From NCBI GenBank assembly GCA_019058425.1, contig JAHPYZ010000004.1, forward strand, positions 962 through 64,961: DNA of 64,000 bases, in the 5' to 3' direction. Below the pieces are notes generated by a model. It saw only the letters and a list, made by a program, of their open reading frames with translations. It ran no database searches and was not told the origin of the DNA. The DNA is from Promethearchaeota archaeon. Lineage in GTDB: Archaea; Asgardarchaeota; Lokiarchaeia; Sigyniarchaeales; SOKP01. Below, piece by piece: positions 28,170 to 37,200 of the stretch (the stretch's first letter is position 1; every line of letters starts with the position of its first letter). The position numbers were made by a program, and so were the translations under genes.

Positions 28170-28667
28170 ATGACTGCAAAAAGACATGAAGGTCATGAAA
28201 GAGAAGCTCCAAATTCACATATTTATCAAACAGTATTGCCGATACTTTTTATGCTAATTTGGATTTTAGATACGAGTATATTTAGATTTTCCACATTTTT
28301 AAATAATCATGTTCACTTTTTAGTTCGTTTAGTATTATTTATCATTGTGTTTGCCATTTCGATTACATTCATACAGTTATCTCATCGTACTTTGTTTAAA
28401 ACTCACAAACCATCTGATAAGTTAATCACTAATGGGATTCTTCGCTATATAAGAAATCCTATGTACTTTGGAATATTATTAATATATGTGGCATTTCTAT
28501 GTTTATCCATCTCGTTAATTGGAATTGTGATGTTTATTATCATCTTCTTAATTTATAATTGGATGGTTAATTTTGAGGAAAGAATACTTGAGAATATGTT
28601 CGGAGAAGAATTCAAAAATTACAAGAAAAGGGTACCAAAATGGATCCCAAATCCATTTATTCAATAG
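28170..28667 (+). CDS. ICMT/PEMT-family integral membrane methyltransferase (second copy)
   Basis: The 165-residue protein has four to five membrane helices and the signature NGILRYIRNPMYFG (about residues 86-99), then EERILENMFGEEFKNYKKRVPKWIPNP. This is the SAM-binding C-terminal half of isoprenylcysteine carboxyl methyltransferase relatives. RNPMY replaces the RHPMY of the 10327 gene, and the N-terminal half differs, so the two are distant relatives rather than a recent duplication. Likely membrane-embedded lipid or prenyl-compound methylation. The substrate is unknown. It starts at an ATG with no strong ribosome-binding site. Confidence 0.78.
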   Translation: MTAKRHEGHEREAPNSHIYQTVLPILFMLIWILDTSIFRFSTFLNNHVHFLVRLVLFIIVFAISITFIQLSHRTLFKTHKPSDKLITNGILRYIRNPMYFGILLIYVAFLCLSISLIGIVMFIIIFLIYNWMVNFEERILENMFGEEFKNYKKRVPKWIPNPFIQ

Positions 28668-28754
28668 AATAACTATTTTAGAGTATATAAGCCCTAATTT
28701 TTTGATTTAATCTTTTTTTAATTTTGTCAAATGGGGAAAGTTATACCCGAGTTC

Positions 28755-28763
28755 TTTTTATAT
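28755..28763 (+). promoter_or_regulatory. Putative TATA box of the metalloprotease gene
   Basis: TTTTTATAT is centred about 51 bases before the ATG at 28810. A start of transcription about 25 bases downstream would give a leader of roughly 25 bases containing GGTGT (28799-28803) as a weak ribosome-binding site. This is assigned by spacing and composition only. Confidence 0.35.
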
Positions 28764-28809
28764 CCATTGAATTTTGTTTAACCACACACATTTTTTATGG
28801 TGTTAAAAT

Positions 28810-31005
28810 ATGAGAAAAAAACAAATTGTTGTATTAACAATATTCATAACGATTCTAAGTGTATCTAGTGTTTCGATGATATTATCGATGTTGTTCACAA
28901 ATAACTTACCAGAAATTCGAGAATATGTGGGTATTGATGGAACATCCTTATTCAAAGATAAAAAACCTTCTTCTTCTAGTATGCTCTATTCTTCTAGTAT
29001 GCTTCAAACTTCTGGTGTTGGAGATACATGGACTGTCACTGTGAGTGATGATTTTACAGGAGAGATGTATGATCAAGATTTTGAAATGGTTTTGGAAGGG
29101 GAAAAATGCAATTTTTGGATCGGATTAAATCCCGAAGTACATGATGGTGGATACCAAGATTATTATGAAGCAAATGGTGAAGATTTTGAAGATGACGTCT
29201 GGTATTTTGCTTATCCTTGGAGTTCTGAAGGAATAGCCGCAAAAAGAGCACAAGCTCCAGATCCAGATGATGATGGATATTACTTACCAGAGGGATATAT
29301 GGATTGGGTCACTGGACAAGACTTGTTAAATATGAAGGAGGAATTCGATGATAATATTCATGATGGTGTTGTTACACATTTCGGAGAATATGCAGATCGA
29401 CCAGGTCCATTAGAGGATTATAAAATCCAAGTTTTAATCTTCAACATGCGGGATGGGCTCTTTTATGACCCATACAAAGCAGGATGGTTCATTATGGGTT
29501 ATTTCTGGTCATACGTAAGTGAACTATTTGATTCCAACATTTTTCATATGGATACTTATCAATGGTGGAGAAGAGCTGGAACTCCAACTGAAACTTGGTT
29601 TGGCCTTAACCCGCTTCCACTCCAGTATGATGGTACTTTCGCTCATGAATTTCAGCATCTTGTTCATTACGATGTAGATTCTGACGAATTGTCATGGGTA
29701 GATGAAGGATGCGCTACTCTGGCAGAATGGGTTTGTGGTTATGGATTCTCACCTGGACACATTTCAGAGTATCTCCTCAACCACCACCTAGATGAATTAA
29801 CTTACTGGCAAGGCAACTTATATGATTACGGAGGCGTGTTTCTCTGGACATATTACATGTGGGAACATTACGGCGACGCCGAGTTAATATGGGATCTTAC
29901 ACATGAACAGTTGAATGGAATTGATGGGTGGAGCGCTATTCTTGTAAATCGAACTGAAAAAACATTTGATGAGATATTCCATGATTGGATGCTTGCGAAT
30001 TATTTAGATGATACTTCACTCGGTGTAGATGGAGTTTATGGATACTATGAGTTAGATATTCCTTCCAGTGATTCTGAAGATCTTAGTATCCCTCTAATAT
30101 TGGAAGCTACGCCTGACCTATATGATAAAGTTGCAAAAAGTGGAATTGACACAACTTTACCCTATACCGCAAACTATATCGAATTCCATTACCATCCAGG
30201 CTCCGCTAACTTTGATCTAACATTTAATGGGGATGAATGGACTGGTATTAACGCCTATAGTGGTGATTTCAAAATGTCTTCAAATGGAGACGCATGGGCG
30301 TGGTATAGATTTCATCAATATTTCGACCTTACAGGACTGTCTACCGCAACCCTTACCTTTATGACTCAATATGATATCGAGTTGGATTGGGATTATGGTT
30401 ACGTGGAAGTTCACGACTTAACAATGGATACGTGGTGTACTCTTCCAGGTACCAATACAGTGGATACATTACCTAAAAATGAAGGAATAGACAATGAAAA
30501 CTGTCCTGGAGATGAAACTGATTGGGATCTAGAACCAACGGGATACTATGAAGACGGATGTTGGAATGCATTCACTGGTACTGTAACTGATTGGTATCAA
30601 GAAGTAATGGATCTTACACCATTTGCAGGACATGAGATCGAAATCTACTTCACCTATTGGACTGATCCATATACAATTGGAGGAGGTTGGTTTGTTGATG
30701 ACGTCAGTGTAAATGGCGTCTTGGATGATTTCGAAGGAGCAAGTGATTGGATTATTGATGACGGATGGACTTGTGATAGCTCTCTTCACTATAACGATTT
30801 TGAGGTAGATCTTATCACTATTAGCGATGGTGTTGTTGATAGTATTGTATCAATTGCACTTGATGAATTTCAAGATGGTACAGCAAGTTTCGAGTTATCT
30901 GCCTCTCAAACAACTGAAACGTATGTGCTAATGGTAGTAGCAAATCAACCAGGTTATACTCATACTTTCGCAACTGATTATGAATGGACGATTGTGAAAT
31001 TGTAA
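28810..31005 (+). CDS. Secreted zinc metalloprotease, immune-inhibitor-A/M6-like
   Basis: A Sec signal (KKQIVVLTIFITILSVSSVSM) precedes a 731-residue protein. The zincin motif HEFQH sits in FAHEFQHLVHYD near residue 280, followed by ELSWVDEGCATLAEW, whose Glu is the likely third zinc ligand. The C-terminal third has the InhA-like MAM-type beta-sandwich: AWYRFHQYFDLTGLSTATL, DWDYGYVEVHD, FAGHEIEIYFTYW and GGGWFVDDVSV. The enzyme should be released or surface-held and degrade external proteins. It has no C-terminal transmembrane anchor. Its HEFQH...DEG spacing also recalls M30-type peptidases, so the exact MEROPS family is uncertain. The gene ends before a T13 tract. Peptide products could feed binding proteins such as the giant SBP protein, but no link is shown. 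Confidence 0.85.
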   Translation: MRKKQIVVLTIFITILSVSSVSMILSMLFTNNLPEIREYVGIDGTSLFKDKKPSSSSMLYSSSMLQTSGVGDTWTVTVSDDFTGEMYDQDFEMVLEGEKCNFWIGLNPEVHDGGYQDYYEANGEDFEDDVWYFAYPWSSEGIAAKRAQAPDPDDDGYYLPEGYMDWVTGQDLLNMKEEFDDNIHDGVVTHFGEYADRPGPLEDYKIQVLIFNMRDGLFYDPYKAGWFIMGYFWSYVSELFDSNIFHMDTYQWWRRAGTPTETWFGLNPLPLQYDGTFAHEFQHLVHYDVDSDELSWVDEGCATLAEWVCGYGFSPGHISEYLLNHHLDELTYWQGNLYDYGGVFLWTYYMWEHYGDAELIWDLTHEQLNGIDGWSAILVNRTEKTFDEIFHDWMLANYLDDTSLGVDGVYGYYELDIPSSDSEDLSIPLILEATPDLYDKVAKSGIDTTLPYTANYIEFHYHPGSANFDLTFNGDEWTGINAYSGDFKMSSNGDAWAWYRFHQYFDLTGLSTATLTFMTQYDIELDWDYGYVEVHDLTMDTWCTLPGTNTVDTLPKNEGIDNENCPGDETDWDLEPTGYYEDGCWNAFTGTVTDWYQEVMDLTPFAGHEIEIYFTYWTDPYTIGGGWFVDDVSVNGVLDDFEGASDWIIDDGWTCDSSLHYNDFEVDLITISDGVVDSIVSIALDEFQDGTASFELSASQTTETYVLMVVANQPGYTHTFATDYEWTIVKL

Positions 31006-31026
31006 AAAAATTTCTAACAAATCCTA

Positions 31027-31039
31027 TTTTTTTTTTTTT
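31027..31039 (+). terminator. T13 terminator after the metalloprotease gene
   Basis: Thirteen consecutive T begin 21 bases after the stop at 31005 and reach the stop codon of the convergent SDR gene. It is the longest T tract on the plus strand here and fits archaeal termination. Confidence 0.6.
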
Positions 31040-31859
31040 ATATAAAGAAATCTGTGTATAATTTAGAATTGGGATCAACTGAATATCTCTTTAAATCTGT
31101 AATACCATGTTCATATAGAATTTCCTCATCAATGAAAAAGTTTCCTGTACATTCTCTACTTGGTTTAGTTAAAATATAATAAGCAGCATCCGCTACAATT
31201 TCTGGTTTTCTTGAATGTTTTACTGCTGATTCTCCACCTAATAAATTTCTTACAGCAGCAGTAGCTATTGAAGTTTTTGGCCATAAAGCATTTACAGCAA
31301 TTCCTTCTTTTCTAAATTCTTCAGCCATCCCCAAAATACACATACTCATTCCATATTTAGCCATAGTATAGGCTAAATTATTTTTAAACCATTTTGGGTC
31401 CATATTAAGAGGAGGAGATAAATTAAGAATATGAGGATTCTCTGCTTTTTTTAAATGTGGGATACATAACTTTGAACATAAAAAACTTCCTCGTACATTA
31501 ACAGAGAACATGAGATCATATTTTTTCATTTCAATTTCTAATGTGGGGGACAAATTAATAGCACTAGCATTGTTCACAAGGATATCTATACCACCAAATC
31601 TGTCAACTGTTGCATCAACAGCAGCTTGAATTTGATCTTCAAATCTTATATCAGTTATGCATGGAATTGCATTACCTCCAGCTGATTCAATTTCTTCTAC
31701 AGCTGTATAGACTGTTCCTGGCAATTTTGGATGAGGTTCTTTAGTTTTAGCCACTACAGAAATATTAGCTCCATCTGCAGCTGCTCGTAAAGCTATAGCT
31801 TTTCCTATCCCTCTACTAGCACCTGTAATGAAAAATGTTTTATCTCTTAGAGTATTCAT
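31038..31859 (-). CDS. Short-chain dehydrogenase, HSDL2-like
   Basis: The 273-residue SDR has TGASRGIG, VVAKTKEPHPKLPGTVYTA, NNASAINL, NLSPPLN, YTMAKYGMS (Tyr/Lys pair) and NALWPKTSIATAAVRNL. The long KTKEPHPKLPGT insertion after the second strand and the NLSPP and WPKT segments are typical of hydroxysteroid-dehydrogenase-like 2 proteins and related bacterial citronellol/acyl-CoA SDRs. It lacks the sterol-carrier (SCP2) domain of the animal protein. NAD(P)-linked oxidoreduction of a lipid-like or acyl substrate is likely. The ATG at 31859 is chosen over a TTG three codons upstream. Confidence 0.88.
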   Translation of the reverse strand: MNTLRDKTFFITGASRGIGKAIALRAAADGANISVVAKTKEPHPKLPGTVYTAVEEIESAGGNAIPCITDIRFEDQIQAAVDATVDRFGGIDILVNNASAINLSPTLEIEMKKYDLMFSVNVRGSFLCSKLCIPHLKKAENPHILNLSPPLNMDPKWFKNNLAYTMAKYGMSMCILGMAEEFRKEGIAVNALWPKTSIATAAVRNLLGGESAVKHSRKPEIVADAAYYILTKPSRECTGNFFIDEEILYEHGITDLKRYSVDPNSKLYTDFFI

Positions 31860-31995
31860 TTCTAACAACTAATTTAATAAAATTATAATTTTATATTTAT
31901 TGATATCTTAAATTTAAATCAGTTTTAAATAGTTTATAGTAATATTTCATAAAAAAAACATTTAAACGTCCTTTTTAAATATATCATACTTGATA

Positions 31996-32460
31996 ATGGC
32001 AGATTTAAATCCTGAAAAACTAAATGTAATTTTTCATGGCTCTGTAGAATCTAAGATATTTAAATTACCACGTAAATATACCCTAACTCATTCCGATTCA
32101 ACCGGGGATCTATTTTTGACTATAAGTAATGATTATGATTTGAAGCAAATATCAAGTTTTTATACTCGCTTTATGAGAGATGAAGTATTAGCTGAGTGGC
32201 AAAAAAAAAAAGATCACTATGAATTACATTTTTACGTTCATGTGAGTGGAGGATTTGTATTTGGATGGGCGAGTATGCGGGATAGAATATTTCGGAGTCA
32301 CTTACCACTCGTATTTCAAACTATTATATATGGTGAGAAGAATTTATTTGATAATTTACCACAACTTAAAGAATCACCAATATTAGTCCATTTTCAATCA
32401 AAAAATGAGAAATACAATAAGACTGAAAATTTTGGAAAGATCAAAGAGAATCAGTATTAA
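31996..32460 (+). CDS. Staygreen (Mg-dechelatase family) homologue
   Basis: The 154-residue protein matches the core of the Staygreen domain (SGR/NYE1). It begins LNPEKLNVIFHGSV and has PRKYTLTHSDSTGDLFLTIS, YTRFMRDEVLAEW, YELHFYVHVSGGF, SHLPLVFQTIIYGEKNLFDNLPQL and ILVHFQSKNEKYNK. In plants and algae SGR removes Mg2+ from chlorophyll a. Bacterial homologues of the family are known and some have dechelating activity. Nothing in the window makes chlorophyll, so here it may act on another Mg- or metal-tetrapyrrole, or have a different role. The start is the ATG at 31996, two codons after a TTG. It stands alone, 112 bases before a methyltransferase gene. Confidence 0.8.
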   Translation: MADLNPEKLNVIFHGSVESKIFKLPRKYTLTHSDSTGDLFLTISNDYDLKQISSFYTRFMRDEVLAEWQKKKDHYELHFYVHVSGGFVFGWASMRDRIFRSHLPLVFQTIIYGEKNLFDNLPQLKESPILVHFQSKNEKYNKTENFGKIKENQY

Positions 32461-32572
32461 AAAATATAAATTCTTTACCTCTTTGAATTAATTTCTATAA
32501 TTTTTGTACTCTATCTTTATAATAATTTATTATCAATACTTAGAAAAGTATTAATAGTCATTATTTAATATA

Positions 32573-33193
32573 ATGAATGAAATAAGTAAAATAGTAGAGC
32601 AAGGTTATAATAAAATCGCAAAGGATTATTATAATTATCGAGATATAAATAAGTTTAATAGCGAACTAGAAAAATTCTTATCTCTTCTTCCTAAAGAGTC
32701 ACATGTATTAGATGTTGGCTGTGGGGCAGGTATACCTACCGCCAATTTCTTAATAAAAAAAGGAGTTCAAGTAACTGGAATTGATTTATCGGAAACTATG
32801 CTTACTTTAGCTCAAGAGAATGTACCAAATGCTGAGTTCATTAAAATGGATATAAATGATATTAAATTTGGAAAAAATACATTTGATGGGATCATTAGTG
32901 TCTATACACTCTTCCATTTGCCAAAAGAAAAACACTTTCAAATATTTAAAAAGTTTTTTGAAATAGTTAAACCTGGAGGTATTTTACTTATAAATACAGG
33001 GATATTAGAATCAGAAGGAACCAGCATTTTCTTTGGTGTTCCTATGTTTTGGAGTAACTTTAAACCGAAAACTACTTTAGATTTAGTTAAAAGAGCAGGA
33101 TTTTCGATTATCTCTGAGGGTGTATTGGAGAGGGGTGGTGAGTACCAATATTGGATATTTGGAAAAAAAAATATTTATTTGAATAATAAATGA
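32573..33193 (+). CDS. Class I SAM-dependent methyltransferase, UbiE-like
   Basis: The 206-residue protein has the canonical motif I VLDVGCGAGIPTANFL near residues 44-59, motif II VTGIDLSETMLTLAQ with the acidic SAM-ribose ligand, AEFIKMDINDIKF, FDGIISVYTLFHLP, and the KPGGILLINTG post-motif. It belongs to the Methyltransf_11/25 group. The substrate is not predictable. It follows the Staygreen homologue on the same strand with a 112-base gap; whether the two act together (for example on a tetrapyrrole) is speculation. Confidence 0.85.
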   Translation: MNEISKIVEQGYNKIAKDYYNYRDINKFNSELEKFLSLLPKESHVLDVGCGAGIPTANFLIKKGVQVTGIDLSETMLTLAQENVPNAEFIKMDINDIKFGKNTFDGIISVYTLFHLPKEKHFQIFKKFFEIVKPGGILLINTGILESEGTSIFFGVPMFWSNFKPKTTLDLVKRAGFSIISEGVLERGGEYQYWIFGKKNIYLNNK

Positions 33194-33400
33194 TTCAACC
33201 AGTTAAATGAAATAAAAGGCTTCTTAAATTTCACAAATTTTAAAAATTTCTTATCTAAAAACATTTATATATTAAATATTTCATAAGAACCTTGAAAAAA
33301 AAGTATCAAATTCAAATGTAATAATATTTATATTTTTGAGCAAACTAAGTACTATAGTAAGAAGCGACAATATTGTTCAAAAAGAGGAGCTAAAATTTTG

Positions 33401-33916
33401 ATGTATAACAATCCAGAGGATGCCAATTCTGATTATGAAGACACGCTTAATAGATTATCAGATCAGATAACAGATCTATTTTCTAAAATCCATTTTTATC
33501 AAGCACTTGTGGCTGAAAAAGAACATCAAATAGCCGAGCTTGCTAAAGAAAATCAAAGATTACTTGTTAAAATTCAAGATCTAATGCATCGACCAGCTTC
33601 GACTACCACTCCAAGTCAACAATCTTATACTCCACCTCCACCTCTACCAAGTCATCAGTCTTATACACCACCGTCCGCCCCACCTGCTCCACCAAGTCAG
33701 GAGTCCCATACTACTAAACCTCTTTCAGAGGAAATTCAAGATAAGTTTTCTCTACTTGATGATCCTCGAATTAACAAGAGAGTATGTCCCAACTGTGGTG
33801 CTGCAGGATTTGCAATAAGAGAAATCGACGACAGATCCAAGGTAATTAGCTATTCTCCAAGACGTATGTATGCAAAAAAGAAATCGTGTACGAAATGTAG
33901 GTATGAATGGAGCTAA
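33401..33916 (+). CDS. Coiled-coil, proline-rich, C-terminal zinc-ribbon protein
   Basis: The 171-residue soluble protein has three parts. Residues about 5-60 form a charged coiled coil (LNRLSDQITDLFSKI, then VAEKEHQIAELAKENQRLL). Residues about 65-110 are a Pro/Ser/Thr-rich linker with three YTPP or SHTT repeats around SQQS/SHQS/SQES. The C-terminus is a zinc ribbon, CPNCGAAG...CTKCRYEW. The ribbon resembles those of TFIIS/TFB-like or RNA-polymerase-associated proteins, suggesting nucleic-acid or protein binding, but no family was recognised. GAGGAG at 33384-33389 precedes adjacent TTG (33398) and ATG (33401) codons; either could start translation. Confidence 0.7.
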   Translation: MYNNPEDANSDYEDTLNRLSDQITDLFSKIHFYQALVAEKEHQIAELAKENQRLLVKIQDLMHRPASTTTPSQQSYTPPPPLPSHQSYTPPSAPPAPPSQESHTTKPLSEEIQDKFSLLDDPRINKRVCPNCGAAGFAIREIDDRSKVISYSPRRMYAKKKSCTKCRYEWS

Positions 33917-34231
33917 TTTTGTATAAAATTTCTTAGATTTCTTTCTCGATATGTATATTATAATTTTTAAGTGGTGTCTCACATGACTTTGTAACTTTAT
34001 TAAAAAGATCAAAAATATGTGAAACTCCACTCACAGAAGAAGCATATCCAAATTGAATAATTAAAATTTTAGATTTCAGATACTTTCAATAATGTACTAA
34101 GTTCCTTTATTGCTATAAAGAATTATTTACTAAGTATTTCATTAAATGGATATCAATGCAATCAAAATCTAATTTAAATAATCCATCATTTAAATAAGAT
34201 CATAACAAATTATTTTTTCGGTTAAACTAAA
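33917..34231. other. Gene-poor spacer
   Basis: This 315-base AT-rich spacer follows the zinc-ribbon gene. It must hold the promoter of the next gene; ATTTAAATAA near 34190 is a possible TATA-like element. A minus-strand frame across 33752-34030 overlaps the zinc-ribbon gene and shows no protein-like features. No RNA gene or repeat was seen. Confidence 0.3.
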
Positions 34232-37200
34232 TTGTACAAATTCAAAAAAAACATATATATTTTAACTTTTTTAATATTTCTATTATTTTTAATATCAACT
34301 CTTAGTCATAATCCAAGTATCCAGAATCTTGATAATAGAATACAAAATAATGAAATCCAAGAATTGTTAAATTTGAAATCCTCTACTGTAGAATTTGCTT
34401 GGAAATCAAATGGTTTAGTCATATGCAATGAAACTGGTGATCAAGGTGGTATAGAAAGTATATCAGATGAAAATGGAGGCGCAATTTTAGTTTGGTATGA
34501 TTATAGAGAGGGGAATTCTGATATTTACGCTCAAAGAATAGATTCTGATGGAAATCAATTATGGGATCCTAATGGTACTTTAGTTTGTAATTCTGATGGA
34601 GATCAATATCGAGCTAGAATCTGTGAGGATGGTGATGGGGGGGTTATAATTACTTGGGAAGACCATCGAACTGGAAATTACGGAATTTATGCTCAGAGAA
34701 TTAACTCCTCAGGAGATGTTTTATGGGAGTCTAATGGTACAATAATTAGTAATTATCCAACAACACAGGAAGTACCAAGTATATGTTCAGATGGATCTGG
34801 AGGGGCAATAATTAGTTGGGATCGACGAATAGCTACGGGAAATGAGGATATTTTTGCTCAAAAAATCAACGCGTCTGGAGACACCCAATGGACTCCAAAT
34901 GGAACGGTGATTTGTTCTCTAAGTGGATATCAAATCCAACCAGTCATGTGTTCCGATGGTGAGGGTGGAGCAATAATTGCTTGGGAAGATAGAAGATCGG
35001 ATTATGATGTCTATATGCAAAGAATTAATTCATCAGGAGATGCGGAATGGACTACTAATGGAGTATGGATTGGAGATACAACTAATGGAATTTACCCAGA
35101 TATTATTTCAGATGGATTTGGCGGGGCTATAATATCGTGGAGAACATATGGAAATTCAAACTATGATTTTTATGCTGAGCGGATTGATTCTTCTGGCACT
35201 GCCTTATGGGGACCCGGAGGAATTGCTGTAGCAGCAGAACAAGGAATTAATAATAATCAGTACTATGGAAAAATTTGTTCAGATGGAGCGGGAGGTGCTA
35301 TTTTTGTTTATGTAGATAATCCGCAAGCTGCCTCTGATGATGATGACTTATACGCACAGAAGGTCGACGCCTTAGGTACTATAATGTGGAATAGTGGCGG
35401 GGTCCCAATATGTGTTGCTGCTGAAGATCAGCGGTTACAATCGATTGCATATGATGGAGTTGGAGGGGCGCAAATCGTATGGATGGATGAAAGAGATATT
35501 TCATCGACATCTACAGATATTTATATTCAATCAATTAATTCTAGTGGAGATATCCAATGGCAATCAAATGGTGAAGTCGTTATACAATATTCAGATGCTC
35601 AGAGAAATCCAAAAATCGTTAGTGATAGAGAGGGAAGTTTTTATATATCATGGATAGATTATCGTGATGGAAATTATGATATTTATGCTCAATGTCTAAA
35701 AAATGAACCACCTATAGTAAATAATCCTCATGATATTGATACTGATATGGATGGAACAGAAAGGATTAATTGGACTATTATTGATGATGGGCATTCTGGT
35801 TATTATCGGGTCATAGCAAATAATTCTCTTGGGAATTATTATGTTTGGCAAGATTGGACATTATGGTATAATAACACTAATTTGAATACCCCAATCAATT
35901 TGACAGCTCCGGGAAATTATAATTACTCTATTGAATATTACGATTATTATAGGAAATATGGAGAAATTGACACTGTCCTGGTAAATATTTCGAACAATAA
36001 CCCTATAGTTAACCAATTATCACCAATAATTACATACTTAAATGGAACAGAAACGATTGATTGGGTTATTACAGATGATTGTCCTTCAGGGGAATACCGA
36101 GTTTGGGCAAATAATTCTGTTGGAAATAATTACATTTGGAGAGATTGGACTACATGGAACAATGGATCTGCTCTTTCAGTTCCAATTAATCGCTCGGATG
36201 TAGGGAATTTCAATTACACTATTGAATATAAAGATTTATATAATTTATATGGGAAAAACAGCAGTGTAATTATAACTATTGCAGATGCTATCCCAACCAT
36301 TAGTGTTCAAAATACATTTATTACATCGATTTATGCTTCAAATAATATCTCATGCACAATTTATGATGATGAAACTTCGGGATTTTATCGTGTAATTGCC
36401 AATAATTCTCTTGGGAATTATTACATTTGGCAAGATTGGAAAACTTGGAATTCGGGATTTGAAAATAAAATTGAAATTAATAGAACCATTATGGGAGAAT
36501 ATAATTACACAATTGAATTTTTTGATAATAATAATCAATTTGGAACTCCAAAATCAATTCGAGTATTTATTGTAAATGATCCCCCCAATTGTTCAGAGGT
36601 GGCTGATTTTGAAACTTCCATTTACAGTTCAGATACAATTGATTGGATTATTTATGATGATGGGCCTACTGGTTATTATCGTGTATTGGCGAATAATTCT
36701 CTCGGAAATTATTATGTTTGGCAAGACTGGACGGTATGGACTGATAATACAAATCTACAAATCCCCATCAATCGCACTACCTTCGGTTTATTTAACTATT
36801 CAATTGAATACTACGATGAACAATCAGAATATGGTGTATTAAAAGACATTATCATAAACTTAACTCAATATAAGCCAACTATAAACCATTTAGCGGACTT
36901 TAGTACTTCAATTTATAGTTCAGATGCAATTGATTGGATTATTAATGATGATGGACCTACTGGTTATTATCGTGTTATCGTAAATAATTCTCTTGGGAAT
37001 TATTATGTTTGGCAAGACTGGATGGTATGGACTGATAATACAAATTTACATATTCCCATCAATCGTACCACTTTGGGTTCATTCAATTATACAATTGAAT
37101 TCTATGATGAATTTCTCGAGTATGGTGAAGTGAGCAATATTATCATAACTATTATTCAAAATATTCCAACTATTAACTCTTTAGCGGACTTTAGTACTTC

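Noticed and set aside
33752..34030. Minus-strand frame of 92 codons across the end of the zinc-ribbon gene
   Set aside because: It overlaps the conserved zinc-ribbon codons and its translation is low-complexity with no protein motifs; it is a shadow.
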